Both the position numbers and the translations under genes were made by a program. From Hemicordylus capensis (taxonomy: Eukaryota > Chordata > Lepidosauria > Squamata > Cordylidae), in contig NC_069669.1 of assembly GCF_027244095.1 (NCBI RefSeq), positions 5,358,501 to 5,422,500 on the forward strand: 64,000 nucleotides of DNA, read 5' to 3'. The notes beneath the pieces were generated by a model. The model was not told the origin of the DNA. It saw only the letters and a program-made list of their open reading frames with translations, and searched no databases. Shown here piece after piece: positions 31,570-43,589 of the stretch; the first letter of the stretch is position 1, and each line of letters begins with the position of its first letter.

Positions 31570-32490
31570 CTGAATATGCTGCTCCGGTGCCTCTTTCCTT
31601 TGCAGGTCGGGATGGGAGGGGGTGGGGACCCCCATTCCAGTTGTCAAGGACACAGAGCATGGGTGCAGCTTGTGGGACCCCGAAGCAAGGAGCCACACAT
31701 GGGCAGGGTGCGGGGTTTGACCCAAAGCTGAAGGTGGGGTGTTACAAAGACAGCAGATATTTATATACCGCTTTTCAACCTAAGTTCCCAAAGCAGTTTG
31801 CATAGATATAAATAAATGCATAAAATGGCTCCCTGTCCCCAAAGGGCTCAAAAAGAAAGAAAGAAAGAGAAATGTAAAGCAGAGACCAGCAACAGCCACT
31901 GGAGGGAAGCTGTGCTGGGGATGGATAGGGCCAGATGCTCTCCCCCTGCTCCATAAAGAGAACCCCCACTTTGAAAAGGTGCCTCTTTCTTCAGTTAGCA
32001 GAGGGTTAGAGAGTGTGTGTGTCCTGGTCTTGGGGATGGGACAGCCCCTGGGGTTCAAGGGGCTGTTGGGGGCCGACTGTGAAATCAGGCCCGCTATGGA
32101 GGAGGGGGAAGAGGTACCCCGATCCCATGGTTCAGCTCCGGACCCATCCCAAAGCCCCCAGTCCTTGGCATGGAAAAGGAGAGTGGTGGGCAGAGGCGGA
32201 GCTATCCCAGAGCCCTCGGCACATGTTCAGACACTGGTGCTCCATTTCCAGAAGCCAACAGGAGGAGCAGAGGCACCATCTCTTTCCCTTCACCTGGTCT
32301 CAGACAGCCCTTGGATCCTAGAAGAGCCTTTTGGGGCGGTGTTGAGGTTATGTGTTAGTCTCCATTTTGTCTCTCCAGAGATGGCTGTTTTGTTTTAGTC
32401 TCTCTCTCTCTCCAGCCATGAGCTACAGCTGAAATAAGCTGAAGGCTCTTTCACATTTGTTTGTAACCTTTTCTTTAAATAGATCCTTGG
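31570..32490. other. Intergenic, no gene seen
   Basis: 31570-31730 is the 3' flank shared with gene D (44900-45050). At 31745-31870 lies a repeat fragment 'atatttatataccgctttt' with an AAAG-rich end; an inverted relative is at 44790-44870. I see nothing else. Confidence 0.5.
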
Positions 32491-32498
32491 AGTTCTTC

Positions 32499-32703
32499 CA
32501 GGGGCGTAGCTAGGGGATTAATGGGGCCTGTGTTTGCCCCTCTCCCCGGCGGCCCTTCGAAGTGAGGGATATTATGAAGAACATAGGGAGGGCTGAAACT
32601 GGGAGGCCCTCAGGAGCTGCGGGGCCCGGGTTCTTTGAACCCATCTGCTCAATTATAGCCACACCCCTTTGAACCCATCTGCTCAATTATAGCCACACCC
32701 CTG
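32499..32703. mobile_element. Short hAT element with 8-bp target duplication
   Basis: The left end is CAGGGGCGTAGCTAGGG and the right end 'tatagccacacccctg'. Perfect 8-bp flanking duplications AGTTCTTC lie at 32491-32498 and 32704-32711. The right end is internally duplicated: 'gaacccatctgctcaatt' and what follows occur twice in tandem. Confidence 0.92.
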
Positions 32704-32959
32704 AGTTCTTCAGTGCCAAAGAACTGTCTCAAGACTTCCCACTTTGCTGCTTTCTCACCAATTGGTTTTGCTCCGCTATTTGAGGACTGATCTGCCATTC
32801 TTCCCCTCCAATTCCTTCCCCTCATGTAGAAGCCACTGAAGTTATTCACATGCTGATGAAGCCCAGCCCAGTTTTTGGTGCTCACACATTTTTGGATGTC
32901 TGCTCAGTTAATTTTAGATCCTGCTCAGGTTGAATCAGGAAGGCCCCCACTCTGAATGC

Positions 32960-33165
32960 AGGTGGAGAGGAGAGCTGGTCTATGGTAGCAAGCACGACTT
33001 GTCCCCTTAGCTAAGCAGGGTCCTCCCTGGTTGCATGTGAATGGGAGACTAGAAGTGTGAGCACTGAAAGAGATTCCCCTCAGGGGATGGAGCTGCCACT
33101 CTGGGAAGAGCAGAAGGTCCTAAGTTCCCTCCTGGGCAGCATCTCCAAGGTAGGACAAGATTTTT
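32960..33165 (+). mobile_element. 5S rRNA-derived SINE, truncated at its tail
   Basis: The head 'ttagctaagcagggtcc', 'ccctggttgcatgtgaat' and 'gggagac' follows the 5S rRNA internal region. It is cut after 'cagcatctccaagg' by the LINE poly-T at 33165. Confidence 0.8.
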
Positions 33166-33535
33166 TTTTTTTTTTAAAGATAGGACAAGATTTTTTTTTA
33201 TTGAACCAACAAACTACCAAAGCATACAGTACGTTGCCAAAGCACAATTATATACAAAGTGGTTGTTTGTACATGATATATCTACAAAGATTTGCACACA
33301 AGGATTTGGAAACCCACAAGGTTATGAAGTATATGCAGGTAGTACTGTAACTCAGGGGTGGGGGATTTCAAGGCACATCAGGTAATCGGGGTGTGTGTGT
33401 GTGTGTGTGTTTACGTCCGACATCCATTTCCACAATTTGTCCCATTGCTGTTTAGAAGAGATACTCTTGTCTTTTTGCACATAACCATACAAACTTTTCC
33501 AGAAGAGATTTACTGTCTCATCTGTGTGAACCTGA
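33165..33535 (-). mobile_element. LINE fragment with poly-A tail, probably L1-type
   Basis: Begins with two poly-T runs separated by a duplicated 'gataggacaagattttt'. The rest equals 1-301. Confidence 0.45.
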
Positions 33536-33536
33536 T

Positions 33537-33653
33537 AGGGCTGACAGAGACCCCTGCCTGCAACCTTGGAGAAGCCGCTGCCAGTCTGTGAAGACAATAC
33601 TCAGCTAGATAGATCAAGGGTCTCACTCAGTATATGGCAGCTTCCTATGTTCA
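33537..33653 (+). mobile_element. 5S-headed SINE, tail part
   Basis: Paralogue of 303-417. Confidence 0.75.
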
Positions 33654-33880
33654 GGTGTGCTCACACTGCCTGCATACTGCTGCCAAGGCCCCAGAACAAA
33701 ACTCATTCCATACACAGGTGAAAAAAGTTAGAGTACACTGCGTGATAGGGGGTACCTGGCGTGGACGTGCCAGGAAATACGTGGGAGGATCCAGGTTCAG
33801 GCTGCCTGCTTGAGGGCAATGGGCGTGCATGAGAGGGCTCCCTCTACTGGTCACATGCAGGAAAGACAGCCTCCCTGGCA

Positions 33881-34180
33881 CCCTGGACATAAGAAGCTGC
33901 TTTCTACTGAGTCAGACCATTGGTCCAGCTAGTTCAGGATTGTCTACACAGACTGGCAGCAACTTCTCCAAGGTTGCAGGCAGGAGTCTTTCCCAGCCCT
34001 GTCTTGAAATGCTGCCAGGGAGGGAATTTGGAAACTTCTGGATGCAAGTATTCATCCCAGAGCACCCACATCCCCCGAGGGGCATATCTTGCAGTGCTGA
34101 CACATGTAGTTTCCCATTCAAATGCAGACCACGGTGGACCCTGCTTAGCAATGGGGAGGAGTCATGCTTGCTGCCACAAG
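33881..34180 (-). mobile_element. 5S rRNA-derived SINE
   Basis: Paralogue of 645-958, ending where the two copies differ by a short deletion at about 34181. Confidence 0.75.
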
Positions 34181-34452
34181 TCCGAGAGTAGAGTTGGCAG
34201 GGGTGTGTAGGGCGACTCCCCTCCCCGCCTGACCCCTTATTTACATGTTTTTGTGCACCCCCGTCTTTGGAGTGGGGAGTATATTACATATTTCTAATAA
34301 ATGCTGCAGCGGCAGCCCAAAGAGACGCCAGAGAGCCGCACATCAGAGGCCAACAAGTTTATTGCTGCCGACTGGGGGGCGGACGGGGAGGCGGAGGGGA
34401 GGGAGGCGTCGATGTCCATCGCGGCGGCTCCGGCGGGGCGCTCTCCTTCCGC

Positions 34453-35451
34453 TTAGCGGTACCTCCTGACTAAGGTCAGCCGTAAGAACAACTGGGCACT
34501 GAACAGGTCCATGGAGACATCGGTGTAGGTGCCGATGAGGGCTCTCCGTTTTCGATGGCCATGTCGATCAGGAGGGCTTGGCGCCGTGCCTGCGGAGGGA
34601 GGAGGAAGAGCAGCAGAGGCCTCAGAGGTGGGGAGCCACCGACGGGGCGTCTCCCCCTACCGGGCCAGCAGCAGCCGGACGGCCACGAGTTTATTTATTT
34701 ATTTATGAGAAACATGCAATATACTCCCCACTCCAAAGACGGCGGTGCACAAAAGCATGTAAGTGAGGCGATATTAAGTATTGCGTTGTAAATGAAAAAG
34801 TAAAGCAGCTAACAGAAAGCCAATAAAGAAAAGTCTTCAATAGAGATGTGAAGATCAGCAAGGAAGGGGCTAGACGAATCTGAAGGGGAAGAGAGTTCCA
34901 AAGAAGTGGGGCAGCAGCAACCGAAAAGGCCCTTTGGCAGGTCCGAGAAGTCCCAACCCCTCGAAAAGAGGGAGGGACAAAAGGGCCAGCTGAGCTGATC
35001 TAACAGGACGGGACGGGACTAGGTGGAGAGGCGGTTCTGTAGGCGAATAAGCGCCAAGCCCTGCACGGCTTTGAAGGCAAGAACCCGGACTTTACATTGA
35101 ATGCGGCAGCAAACGGGTTACCACCAGTGCAGCGGCTGCAGGAGAGGAGCATGGCCCCGCGCCGTCCAGGCTTGGCCCCAGAGCGACTGCCGGACTGTCT
35201 GCTGCGCAGGGAGGCGAGGCAGGCAGGCAGCGAAGGCCGACAAGGGAGCGTCGTCCGGCCAGACCGAGCCAGCAGCAGCAGGACGGCCAGGAACACCGCC
35301 CCCACCCCGCGCCGTCCGGGGAGCCCAGGAGGAGGGACAGTGCAGAGGGCAGCGCTTGGCCCCGGGAGGGAGAGAGGCGACTCACCTCATCGACGGGATC
35401 CAGCCGCACCTGGCTGAGGGCGTTGAGCGTGTCGGCACCAATCAGGGACAT
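34453..35451 (-). pseudogene. Small-protein family gene A2, frameshifted
   Basis: Exon 1 (35451-35386) is intact with ATG and GT donor and differs from A1 by one residue (MSLIGADTLN). Exon 3 (34589-34453) is 137 nt instead of a multiple of three: one C is missing after the GAGCCC that encodes EP, where A1 reads GAGCCCC. Read as is, the frame stops at 34478-34476. With the base restored it continues LIGTYTDVSMDLFSAQLF to an end in RRYR and a TAA at 34453, keeping the motif D-L-F-x3-L-x3-L. The inactivation is therefore recent, or a sequencing error in a C run. TATA is at 35501-35508 and the poly(A) signal at 34358-34363. Confidence 0.65.
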
Positions 35452-35500
35452 CTTGGCAGTTGGTCTCAGACTCCGGTGCCGAGCGAGCCTCCCAGCAGCC

Positions 35501-35508
35501 CTTATATC
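35501..35508 (-). promoter_or_regulatory. TATA box of gene A2
   Basis: GATATAAG on the minus strand, as in A1. Confidence 0.65.
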
Positions 35509-35919
35509 TGGTCTGCGAGGCCGCGCCTCGATCGCCGCTCCTCCTTCGGCCAGAGGCGCCCCGCCCCTCACCGCTGACTCCGGGCGCCTTCGGGACTCGG
35601 GGAGGCGGGGAAGGCCAGAGCAGCAGCCAGCTCCCTCCGGCAGGGTGGAAGCCCGCCCCCCCCCCCAGCATCGGCGCAGGAAGGCGTCGAACCCCGCTCT
35701 CTGCTCCCCTGCGCTGCAGGTTTGCTGCCGGTCCCTCGGCGGCTCCCCTCCACTCTGAAGGGCTCCTGCTGGTGCAAGCCTGCCCAGGCTCCGCAGGTTG
35801 CAGGCAGAGGGGAAGCAGAGGAGCAGCTCCTCACGCCGTTCTTCTTAGGGGGAGAGGAGAGAGATGGGGGGTGGAATTTAGGGGGAAATTGAAGAGGTGG
35901 GTTTTTGGTTTTGGCATGG

Positions 35920-36722
35920 GGCGTTCAGTAAAAAGAGGAGGGAAGTCCTCAGATGCTTCCAGGAGACCTGCATCCCTGATTAGGAAGGGAATGGAAAATA
36001 CAGCTGCTAAAACCAGAGTGCCCTTATATACAGATCAATGGTGCGGCCACATTTGGAGTACTGTGTACCGTTCCAGGCACCATATCTCAAAAAGGACTGG
36101 ACATTGTCGAAGTGGAGAGAAGGTGCAGACAAGGGCAACGAAGGAGATCAGGGGCCCTTAGGAGGAGAGGCTACAGCATCTGGGGCTTTGGGGTTTTTTG
36201 TGGGGTTTTTTTTTAAAGGAAGGTGACTAAGGGGGGGGGAGACATGATAGAGGTCTATAAGGTTATGCATAGTGTGGAGAAAGCAGAGAGAGAGAAATTC
36301 TTCTCCCTCAAACATAGCACTAGAAGCAGGGGTCATCCCATGAAATTGATGGCGGGGAAATTAAGGACCAGCAAATGGAAGTATTTTTTTCATACAACGC
36401 ATAATCAACTTGTGGAATTCTCTGCCACAGGATGTGATGACAGTCAACAACCTCGAAGACTTTAAGAGAGGTTTGGATAACTTCATGGAAGAGAGGTCTA
36501 TCAACAGGTACTAGTCAGAAAGCTATAAGCCATCTCCAGCCTCAAAGGCAGGATGCCTCTGAGTACCAGTTGCAGGGGAGTAACAGCAAGAGAGAGGGCA
36601 TGCCTTTGACTCCTGCCTGTAGGCTTCCAGTGGCATCTGGTGGGCCACTGTGGGAAACAGGATGCTGGACTAGATGGGCTTCCTTGGGCCTGATCCAGCA
36701 GGGCTGTTCTTATGTTCTTATG
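35920..36722 (+). mobile_element. CR1 LINE, 3' end
   Basis: Duplicate of 2880-3668 with extra G and T runs at about 36186-36240. Confidence 0.85.
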
Positions 36723-36723
36723 G

Positions 36724-37145
36724 ACCAACTTGTCCAGGGCAGCTCAGGAGTTCATAGTGGCCATGATCACTAGGGGCCTATCCCAAGTGGTCTCTGGACC
36801 AATTAACGTTGCAGGTCACACACTTGATCTTGTCTTTTACTCTGATCAGGGTGGTGTTCGTGGGTGGGGACTCCTGTGATTTTCCCATTGTCATGGACGG
36901 ACCACCATCTAGTTAAGGTTAGACTTACAACCACTTTTGACCTGTGCAGGGGTGAGGGACCTATTAGAATGGTCCACCTGAAGAGGTTATTGGACCCAAT
37001 AGGAATCCGAAAAACCTTGGAGAGATTTAATGTTGGCTCTGCTGGTGATCCTGTTGATGCCCTGGTGGAGAAGTGGAACAACATGCTCATCAGGGCAGTA
37101 GACACAATTGCTCCTAAGCGTCCCCTCCGACCCGCTTCAAAATTG
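36724..37145 (+). mobile_element. LINE endonuclease fragment
   Basis: Duplicate of 3669-4100, with the SWTDHHLVKV motif retained. A one-base loss at about 36860 splits the frame. Confidence 0.72.
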
Positions 37146-37147
37146 AC

Positions 37148-37540
37148 CGGGTCTGGGGGCCCACTGCCTTGGGGGGCCACCCAGAGGCAAGTCACATGAC
37201 TTGCTCCCCCAGCCACGCACCCGCCCGGGCTTCCTTCAGTTGTATTCATCCTCCGAAACTGATGTGAGTGTTAAGCCCTGGAGCTACCAGAACAGCAGGT
37301 CTTTCTCTAGGACCATTCAATGACTTGCATCGTCCACAATTTACAAAACCTTTTAAAAACAATTTAGGATGGTGCTCTATTGTGCCACATAGTTTATATA
37401 TATACAATTTTACTATACTTTTTGTTACCACTATTTAGCCTCATTGAAGATATCTTTACTTTTTGAGCTGAGCTTCAGTCAGCGGGGCGCCCATTTTAAA
37501 ATCTTGTCTCTGGGCCCACTCCAACCTTGCTACGCTCCTG
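37148..37540 (-). mobile_element. Non-autonomous hAT-like element
   Basis: Duplicate of 4098-4487, with 'ccttgctacgctcctg' at its right end. Confidence 0.6.
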
Positions 37541-38410
37541 ATTGACCCCGTGGTATACAGAAGATCTACGGGGGCAGAAGCGGCTTCTATTTATTTATTT
37601 AACATATTTTAATACTACCCCAAACTTACATCTCTGGGAGGTTTACAACAAAAAATGACAACAGGGAAATCAAAACATTGGTTAAAATAAATGACAGTAA
37701 GAAGTTAAACATTACAACAATTTAAAATTTCAAAACAATATTTTAAAACAAGGTTAAAAATATTAAAATGGTATTTAATTAAAAGCCTGGGAGAACAGAT
37801 GTTATATTACAGTATATTAAGAAGATTAAGTTGGGAGTGACACTCCGAGGACACTATATTAAGAAGATTACGTTGGGGATGTGCGACACTGGCCTCTTAG
37901 GAGCCTCTTAGCACTCCTTGGTTAGATGCTGTTTTCAGTCATTCAGATGATGAGGAGCTAAGTTAATGGCAGTGGCTGTGTGTCCACAGAGCTCCTGGGA
38001 AGCTCTCTTCTTGTGACCAACGCAATGCAATCAAGCAGGCCATGCAATTAGTGGCTATTAGGTTGCATTGGGCATTTATGTAATGATCGTCTTGATTTGT
38101 TGGGCATCCCATTACAGCTTGTTCTCTGGCTGTCTCAACAATAAGGGATTGGGTTGGGGATGTGCAGACATTTGGTGCCTCTTAGCAGCACATGGTTAGA
38201 TTCCTGCAGTTCAGTGGCAGTAGTTGTGTCCACAGAGCTCTTAGGAAGCGTTCGGCATCCCCTGGCAGTTCCTTGAGCCCTGTGGAGTGGACATCCTTTC
38301 CATCCATAGGGATGGGTGAGGGAGGGTGCAGTGGGGGGGCGGAAGGGCTTTGGCTCCTTTCAGCAGTGTTGCCCTAACTAATTTGGCCTCTGCTAGCTGG
38401 GCAAGGTGAA

Positions 38411-39140
38411 TATTAAAATGGTATTTAATTAAAAGCCTGGGTAAACAGATGTTATATTACAGTATATTAAGAAGATTAAGTTGGGGATGTGCGACACTGG
38501 CCTCTTAGGAGCCTCTTAGCACCCCTTGGTTAGATGCTGTTTTCAGTCATTCAGATGATGAGGAGTTAAGTTAATGGCAGTGGCTGTGTGTCCACAGAGC
38601 TGCAATGCAATCAAGCAGACCATGCAATTAGTGGCTATTAGGTTGCGTTGGGCATTTACTTAATGGTCATCTTGATTTGTTAGACATCCCATTACAGCTT
38701 GTTCTCTGGCTGTCTCAACAATAAGGGATTGGGTTGGGGATGTGCAGACATTTGGTGCCTCTTAGCAGCACATGGTTAGATTCCTGCAGTTCAGTGGCAG
38801 TGGTTGTGTCCACAGAGCTCTTAGGAAGCTTTCGGCATCCCCTGGCAGTTCCTTGAGCCCTGTGGAGTGGACATCCTTTCCATTCGGAGGGATGGGTGAG
38901 GGAAGGAGCAGTTGGGGGGCGGAAGGGCTTTGGCTCTTTCCAGCAGTGCTGCCCTAACTAACGCGGCCTCTGCCAGCTGGGCAAGGTGAAGGCTGCCCTA
39001 ATCCACTGCGCCTGCTGCCTCTTGCAGTAAAAAGATGCTGAGAGATGCCTGCAATTTCTGGCCATTTTAATGTGAAGGAGCGAAGCACAAGGGCGGTTCC
39101 CAGAGGCATGTCCTGCCTCATCCAAGGGGGCCAGTGCAGT
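38411..39140 (+). repeat. Tandem partial duplication of the preceding flank
   Basis: 'attaaaatggtatttaatt' restarts at 38411 and the block equals 37762-38390 with internal deletion. It then continues into the upstream block shared with 28600-28830. Confidence 0.85.
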
Positions 39141-39149
39141 GTCAAGTGT

Positions 39150-41050
39150 AGTTGCCAAGAGGCCATCAATCTGTGCTCAGAGACAACCTTTGTCTCTACA
39201 GACACATGGTCTAACCGTGGACAAGGGAATACAGGGCTTACAAGAGAGTCACTCCCAGAAAGCCCTCTTCTTTTAATATATATATATATAAGAACACCAG
39301 TGCATTGAACACCAAAACAAGCCTCCCCAATCCCACCCAAATATCTGGTAAAAACTCAGTTTGTAAAATGCTACAACTCAAGAACTTCATTCGTATTAAA
39401 ATGAATATGAATGGATGAATCTTCCCTTTCTGAGCATACCATGAAGGGGTTCCTAAAGCCAGGTCTCTCCATCAAGTGGAGCCAGTGCAAATCCTCCTTA
39501 GGACCAGGAGGAAAGCCGGGGGCGGGGGGGGGGGGGGGGCAGCAGCACCCCAGGGAAAACCGAAAGAGGAAACCTTCAGGGAGGGGGCCTCTCTCTCATT
39601 CCTGACTATTAGACTGCCAAGGAGAAAAATCCCCAAAGCGCTTTCCAGAGTAAAAGGAAGGAGAAGATGGAGACTTAAAATCTGGTTGGTTTGCTGAGAA
39701 GGCAAAAGGAGACTCCATGGACGGTGTGCTGAGAGGGGTGCTGCTGTGCTTGGGTTGAAGAGGGGCACTTTGTCAAATCCCCCCTGGAACTGGGGAGACT
39801 TTCCCAGCTGCCTCTTGGCCCAGTGAACAGCTTCCTTGAGCGAGCTGCCTGATAGCAGATCTGCCCTCTAACAGGAATCAGCGCAAGCCTTTATTTTCCA
39901 TAGCTGCCTAAGCTGAATGACAAACACGTTTTTGTGCTGGTGCTTTCTGTAAGTGAATGACAGGGGCGTAGGAAGAGACCAGTGATGCCCAAAGACGAGC
40001 GTGCTCCTGCTGTTGGCCGCTGGGCTCGTCTCCTCTCCTCTGCCCCAAGGTGCACTGTGATGGCAGCTGGGTGCAGGATGGTGCCCCAATGGGGCAAAAT
40101 GTAAGAGCCTCCCAGCCACAGAAAAGTGCCGCATCGTGGTCAGGAAAGGGAAGCCAAGGAAGCGGATTGGTTGGAGAGTCTGGCCAGGACGCTTTCCAGT
40201 TTAGCCGCTCAACAGCAGCAAAATGCTTCGGTTCAGGCAAATCGCTTTCAAAACATAAACGGCAGGGGGAGCAATCTCCCAGAAACTTAGAACCCGAAAT
40301 AATAAGCAACTTCTTTATGCCGGATAGATGACGTCATAGCACTATATCGCAGTGGCTAAATTCGAAACAAGACATTAGAAATCTGAAGGTCACCCTGCTG
40401 TCCGTGGAGGGGCTGCGGTGTCACAACGCAGGAAGTGTGGAAGCACACTTCAGTGATTCGTCGTGACCCTGTTGCAGGGTGTAATCTGGAAAGTGCCCAG
40501 AAGGGTCTCAAAAGCTGGCTCTGCTCAGTCAGACTCTTTGGCTGCACAGTGAGAGCATCAGAGGAGCAGTGCCAGGGGAGGGGGTTTCTTTTGGAGATGG
40601 AGTTCCAGAGCATTGACCTTTTGCACCAACTATCCTAATGGGCTTTCCTCTGCTCTATGACCCCTGCCTTGACTCCGCAGGTACTTCCTGAAGTGAGAAG
40701 TCCTCTTCCTTTCCTCTTGGAGAGGAGATAGAAACCTAGCTCTCTCTCCCTGCCTATCCATTAGGTAGCTGTTAGACAAGACTAGATCCTTCTGATACAA
40801 AATGTACTTCACCAATAAACCTATTCAGTTTAGACTGTACAGCAATCTCCATGTGTGTTACTTAAATAGCTGCAACAACTAAACTCTGCATTCTGTAACT
40901 GGAGTGGTAGCTTCCTTGATGCTTTGCTAAATCATCACAAACCCCAACAGTTTCTGTGGGGCAGAGATGACTGGCTGAAAGTATTTCCATCGGGTGCATG
41001 AGGAGGACACTGAGCCCAGAGTGAGTGAAGTTAGACTAAAAGGGTCTTTC
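39150..41050. other. No gene recognised
   Basis: Contains (TA)n at 39277-39291 and a G run at 39522-39539. Open stretches such as 40309-39908 (minus) lack splice sites, relatives or recognisable domains. I make no call. Confidence 0.4.
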
Positions 41051-41053
41051 TTC

Positions 41054-41300
41054 TAGGGTTGTGCATTTTGTTTTTGTTATTTCCTGTTTTGTTTTTGGCC
41101 AGAATCCAAAACACCCCATTTTGTTCTTTGTTTGAAATTGCAATATCTGAATCTGAAATGTTTTGGATTTTAAAAAGCGGCCCTCGGGGAAAACTAGTGG
41201 GTGGGGCTGGTAGTGCTCTATGGGTGGAAGCTACCACCCAAATTTCAGAAGAACTGGGCAAAGGGCTGATTTTTGGTGATTTTTGAAGTTTAACATTTTC
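41054..41300. mobile_element. Possible MITE ('tagggttgtgca' type)
   Basis: Begins 'ctagggttgtgcattttg' and contains AT-rich symmetric sequence. Similar elements are common in reptiles, but I find no clear right terminus. Confidence 0.3.
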
Positions 41301-41754
41301 CCCATAGGGAACAATGGAGGTTTCAGCAAAAGTATAGATTCACGTTGGGGGGGAAAGGAGGTGGCCCAGAGCAGAGTAGAGTGGGTGATAGTGCCCAGTG
41401 GGGGCAAGGAAGCTGCCAGAATTATTACAAAGGAATTGGGCAGAAGGCTGATTTTTAAAGATTTAATGGAGTTTACGCATTTTTAAGGTTCTTCCCCATA
41501 GAGAATGATGGAAGTTTCAGCAGCCCCATAACTGCACTTGGGGGGCACCGTGGTGGCCCAGAGCGAGTGGTGGTATAGACTCAGAGCACAAAGGGTTCCA
41601 ACCACCTCCATGGGTTGCTAACCCTTGGGGTACTGGGTTCTGTTTTTTTCTGAGATGTTTTGAGTGTAGATTCTCTGGTAGCATATTATTTCTTGTTTAC
41701 ACAGTCAGACAGGTGTTATTGACTGGTTTGTTTTATCCAGACATCAAGTCCTTC

Positions 41755-42938
41755 CTAGGACCTAGGATAGCTGAATTTTATTGTCAATTTTGTTGTTGTT
41801 GTTATAGATATCGTCACAGAATATAGGCTGTTACCAGTAAAGCTGCTTTTTGTAATTGGCTGATGTTGATTTCTGAGGCCCCCTATGGTGTTGAGGTGCT
41901 CTTCAAGGTCTTTTGGAACTGCACCCAGGGCGCCAATTACCACTGGGATTATTTTAGTCTTTTTCTGCCACAGCCTTTCAATTTCAATTTGTAGATCTTT
42001 GTATTTTGTGATTTTTTTCTATTTCTTTTTCTTCTATTCTGCTATCCCCTGGTATTGTTATGTCAATTATTTTAACTTGTTTTTCTTTCTTGTTTTTCTT
42101 TCTTGACTACAGTTATATCTGGTGTATTGTGTGGCAGATGTTTGTCTGTTTGTAGTCGGAAGTCCCATAATATTTTTACATCTTCATTTTCTTCAACTTT
42201 TTCAGTTTTATGGTCCCACCAATTCTTGGCTACAGGTAGCTTGTATTTTTTGCAGATGTTCCAGTGTATCATCCCTGCTACCTTGTCATGCCTTTGTTTG
42301 TAGTCAGTCTGTGCGATCTTTTTACAACAGCTGATTAGGTGGTCCACTGTTTCATCTGCTTCTTTACAAAGGCGGCACTTGCTTTTTGTTGTGGATTTTT
42401 CCACTTTTGCTCTTATTGCATTTGTTCTTAGTGCCTGTTCTTGTGCAGCCAGTATTAAACCCTCTGTTTCTTTCTTCAAGTTGCCATTCTTAAGCCATTG
42501 CCAGGTCTTGGTGATGTCTGATTTTCCACTTATATTGTGCAAATATTGACCACACAGGGGCTTATTTCTCCATTTTTCTGCTCGGTTCTTGACTTGTTCT
42601 TTCTTGTAGGCCTGCTTTGTTTCATTGGTGTTGAATAGTTTCTCGTTCTTGACCATTTTAAGTGCATCTTCTTCATTGACCTTTTTATATTCTTCAAGGC
42701 CTCTTTTCTCCTCCTCTACTGTTTGATGGACTTGCAGCATCCCTCTTCCACCTGAGTTGTGAGGGAGGTATAGCCTATCCATCACTGCGGGGGTGCAGAG
42801 CATAATTGATGGTCATGCTTTTCCTGGTCTTACGATCTAGCGTCTCTAGCTCTGCCTGGGACCAGTCTATTATTACTGCAGTGTATCTGATAACAGGTAT
42901 AGCCCAGGTGTTTATGGCTTGTATGGTGTTCATATTTA
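41755..42938 (-). mobile_element. R4/Dong-like non-LTR retrotransposon, C-terminal part
   Basis: The minus-strand frames read, in order: INTWAIPVIRYTA and DWSQAELETLDRKTRKSM; then LYLPHNSGGRGMLQVHQTVE; then a CCHC-type segment CRLCKEADETVDHLISC; then LPHNTPDITVV; and, after a frameshift at about 42070, PVVIGALGAV. This is the layout of reverse-transcriptase tail, zinc knuckle and restriction-like endonuclease in R4-type LINEs. The upstream reverse-transcriptase core is missing. Confidence 0.8.
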
Positions 42939-42944
42939 TATTTC

Positions 42945-43050
42945 TGTTTTAATTGTTGTTGGTTTTAATGGTTTCTGTTTTAATTGTAAACCGCCCTGAG
43001 CCGTTTCGGAAGGGCGGTATAAAAATCGAGTAAATAAATAAGTAAATAAA
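42945..43050 (+). mobile_element. LINE/SINE 3' tail with (AAAT)n
   Basis: 'taaaccgccctgagcc', then 'gaagggcggtataaaaatcg', then 'taaataaataagtaaataaa'. This is a common squamate retroelement 3' end, next to the R4-like fragment. Confidence 0.65.
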
Positions 43051-43162
43051 TAACATACAGTGTTGCCAAGTTCTGCACGGCAGCAGACAGCATTCTCCAG
43101 GCCCTGACCACCAACAAGAACTAACTTCTTAAATCATTCAGCCCTACTGCTTTTCAAGTCTG

Positions 43163-43185
43163 GTGTGTGTGTGTGTGTGTGTGTG
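43163..43185. repeat. (TG)n microsatellite
   Basis: About 11 TG units. Confidence 0.9.
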
Positions 43186-43589
43186 TTTTTACATAGCTTA
43201 TAGCATGTACGCTTCAATATCATCTCATGGATCTTAGCCCTACTATGACTCCGTAGTCACATGCTACTGTTCTACCAATTTTATAGTTCATTTATTGCTC
43301 TTTACAGACCTTTGTCGTTTTTAATCTTATAGTCATTTGTTTCATACAGTCTCTATGCAAAGAGGCACAGATTCTATCATTTTTGTCAGCTTGGAACTCC
43401 TGAATGCTAAGGATAGATGGAAAGAGCATGGCGGTCTCAGTGGTGTCCCGGAAAAGGAAAGGAAATGTTGGGCTTTGGTGACAAATGGCTCTTATGAGCA
43501 CCGCTCTCTGCCTGAGAACAACTGCCAAGAACAGCTCTCCTGCTGTTCTTGTGGAGAACTGGTGGTCTATGGGAGGAGAGCGGGTCATG

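Larger units (their letters stand above)
33235..38249. repeat. Segmental duplication, copy 2 (pair of 1-5198)
   Basis: Same order and orientation as copy 1. Gene A2 inside it carries a one-base deletion, and the 136-bp MITE-like insertion of copy 1 is absent. Confidence 0.93.

Noticed and set aside
39908-40309. 133-codon minus-strand open frame
   Set aside because: No relatives in the window, no start context, no splice sites and no recognisable domain.
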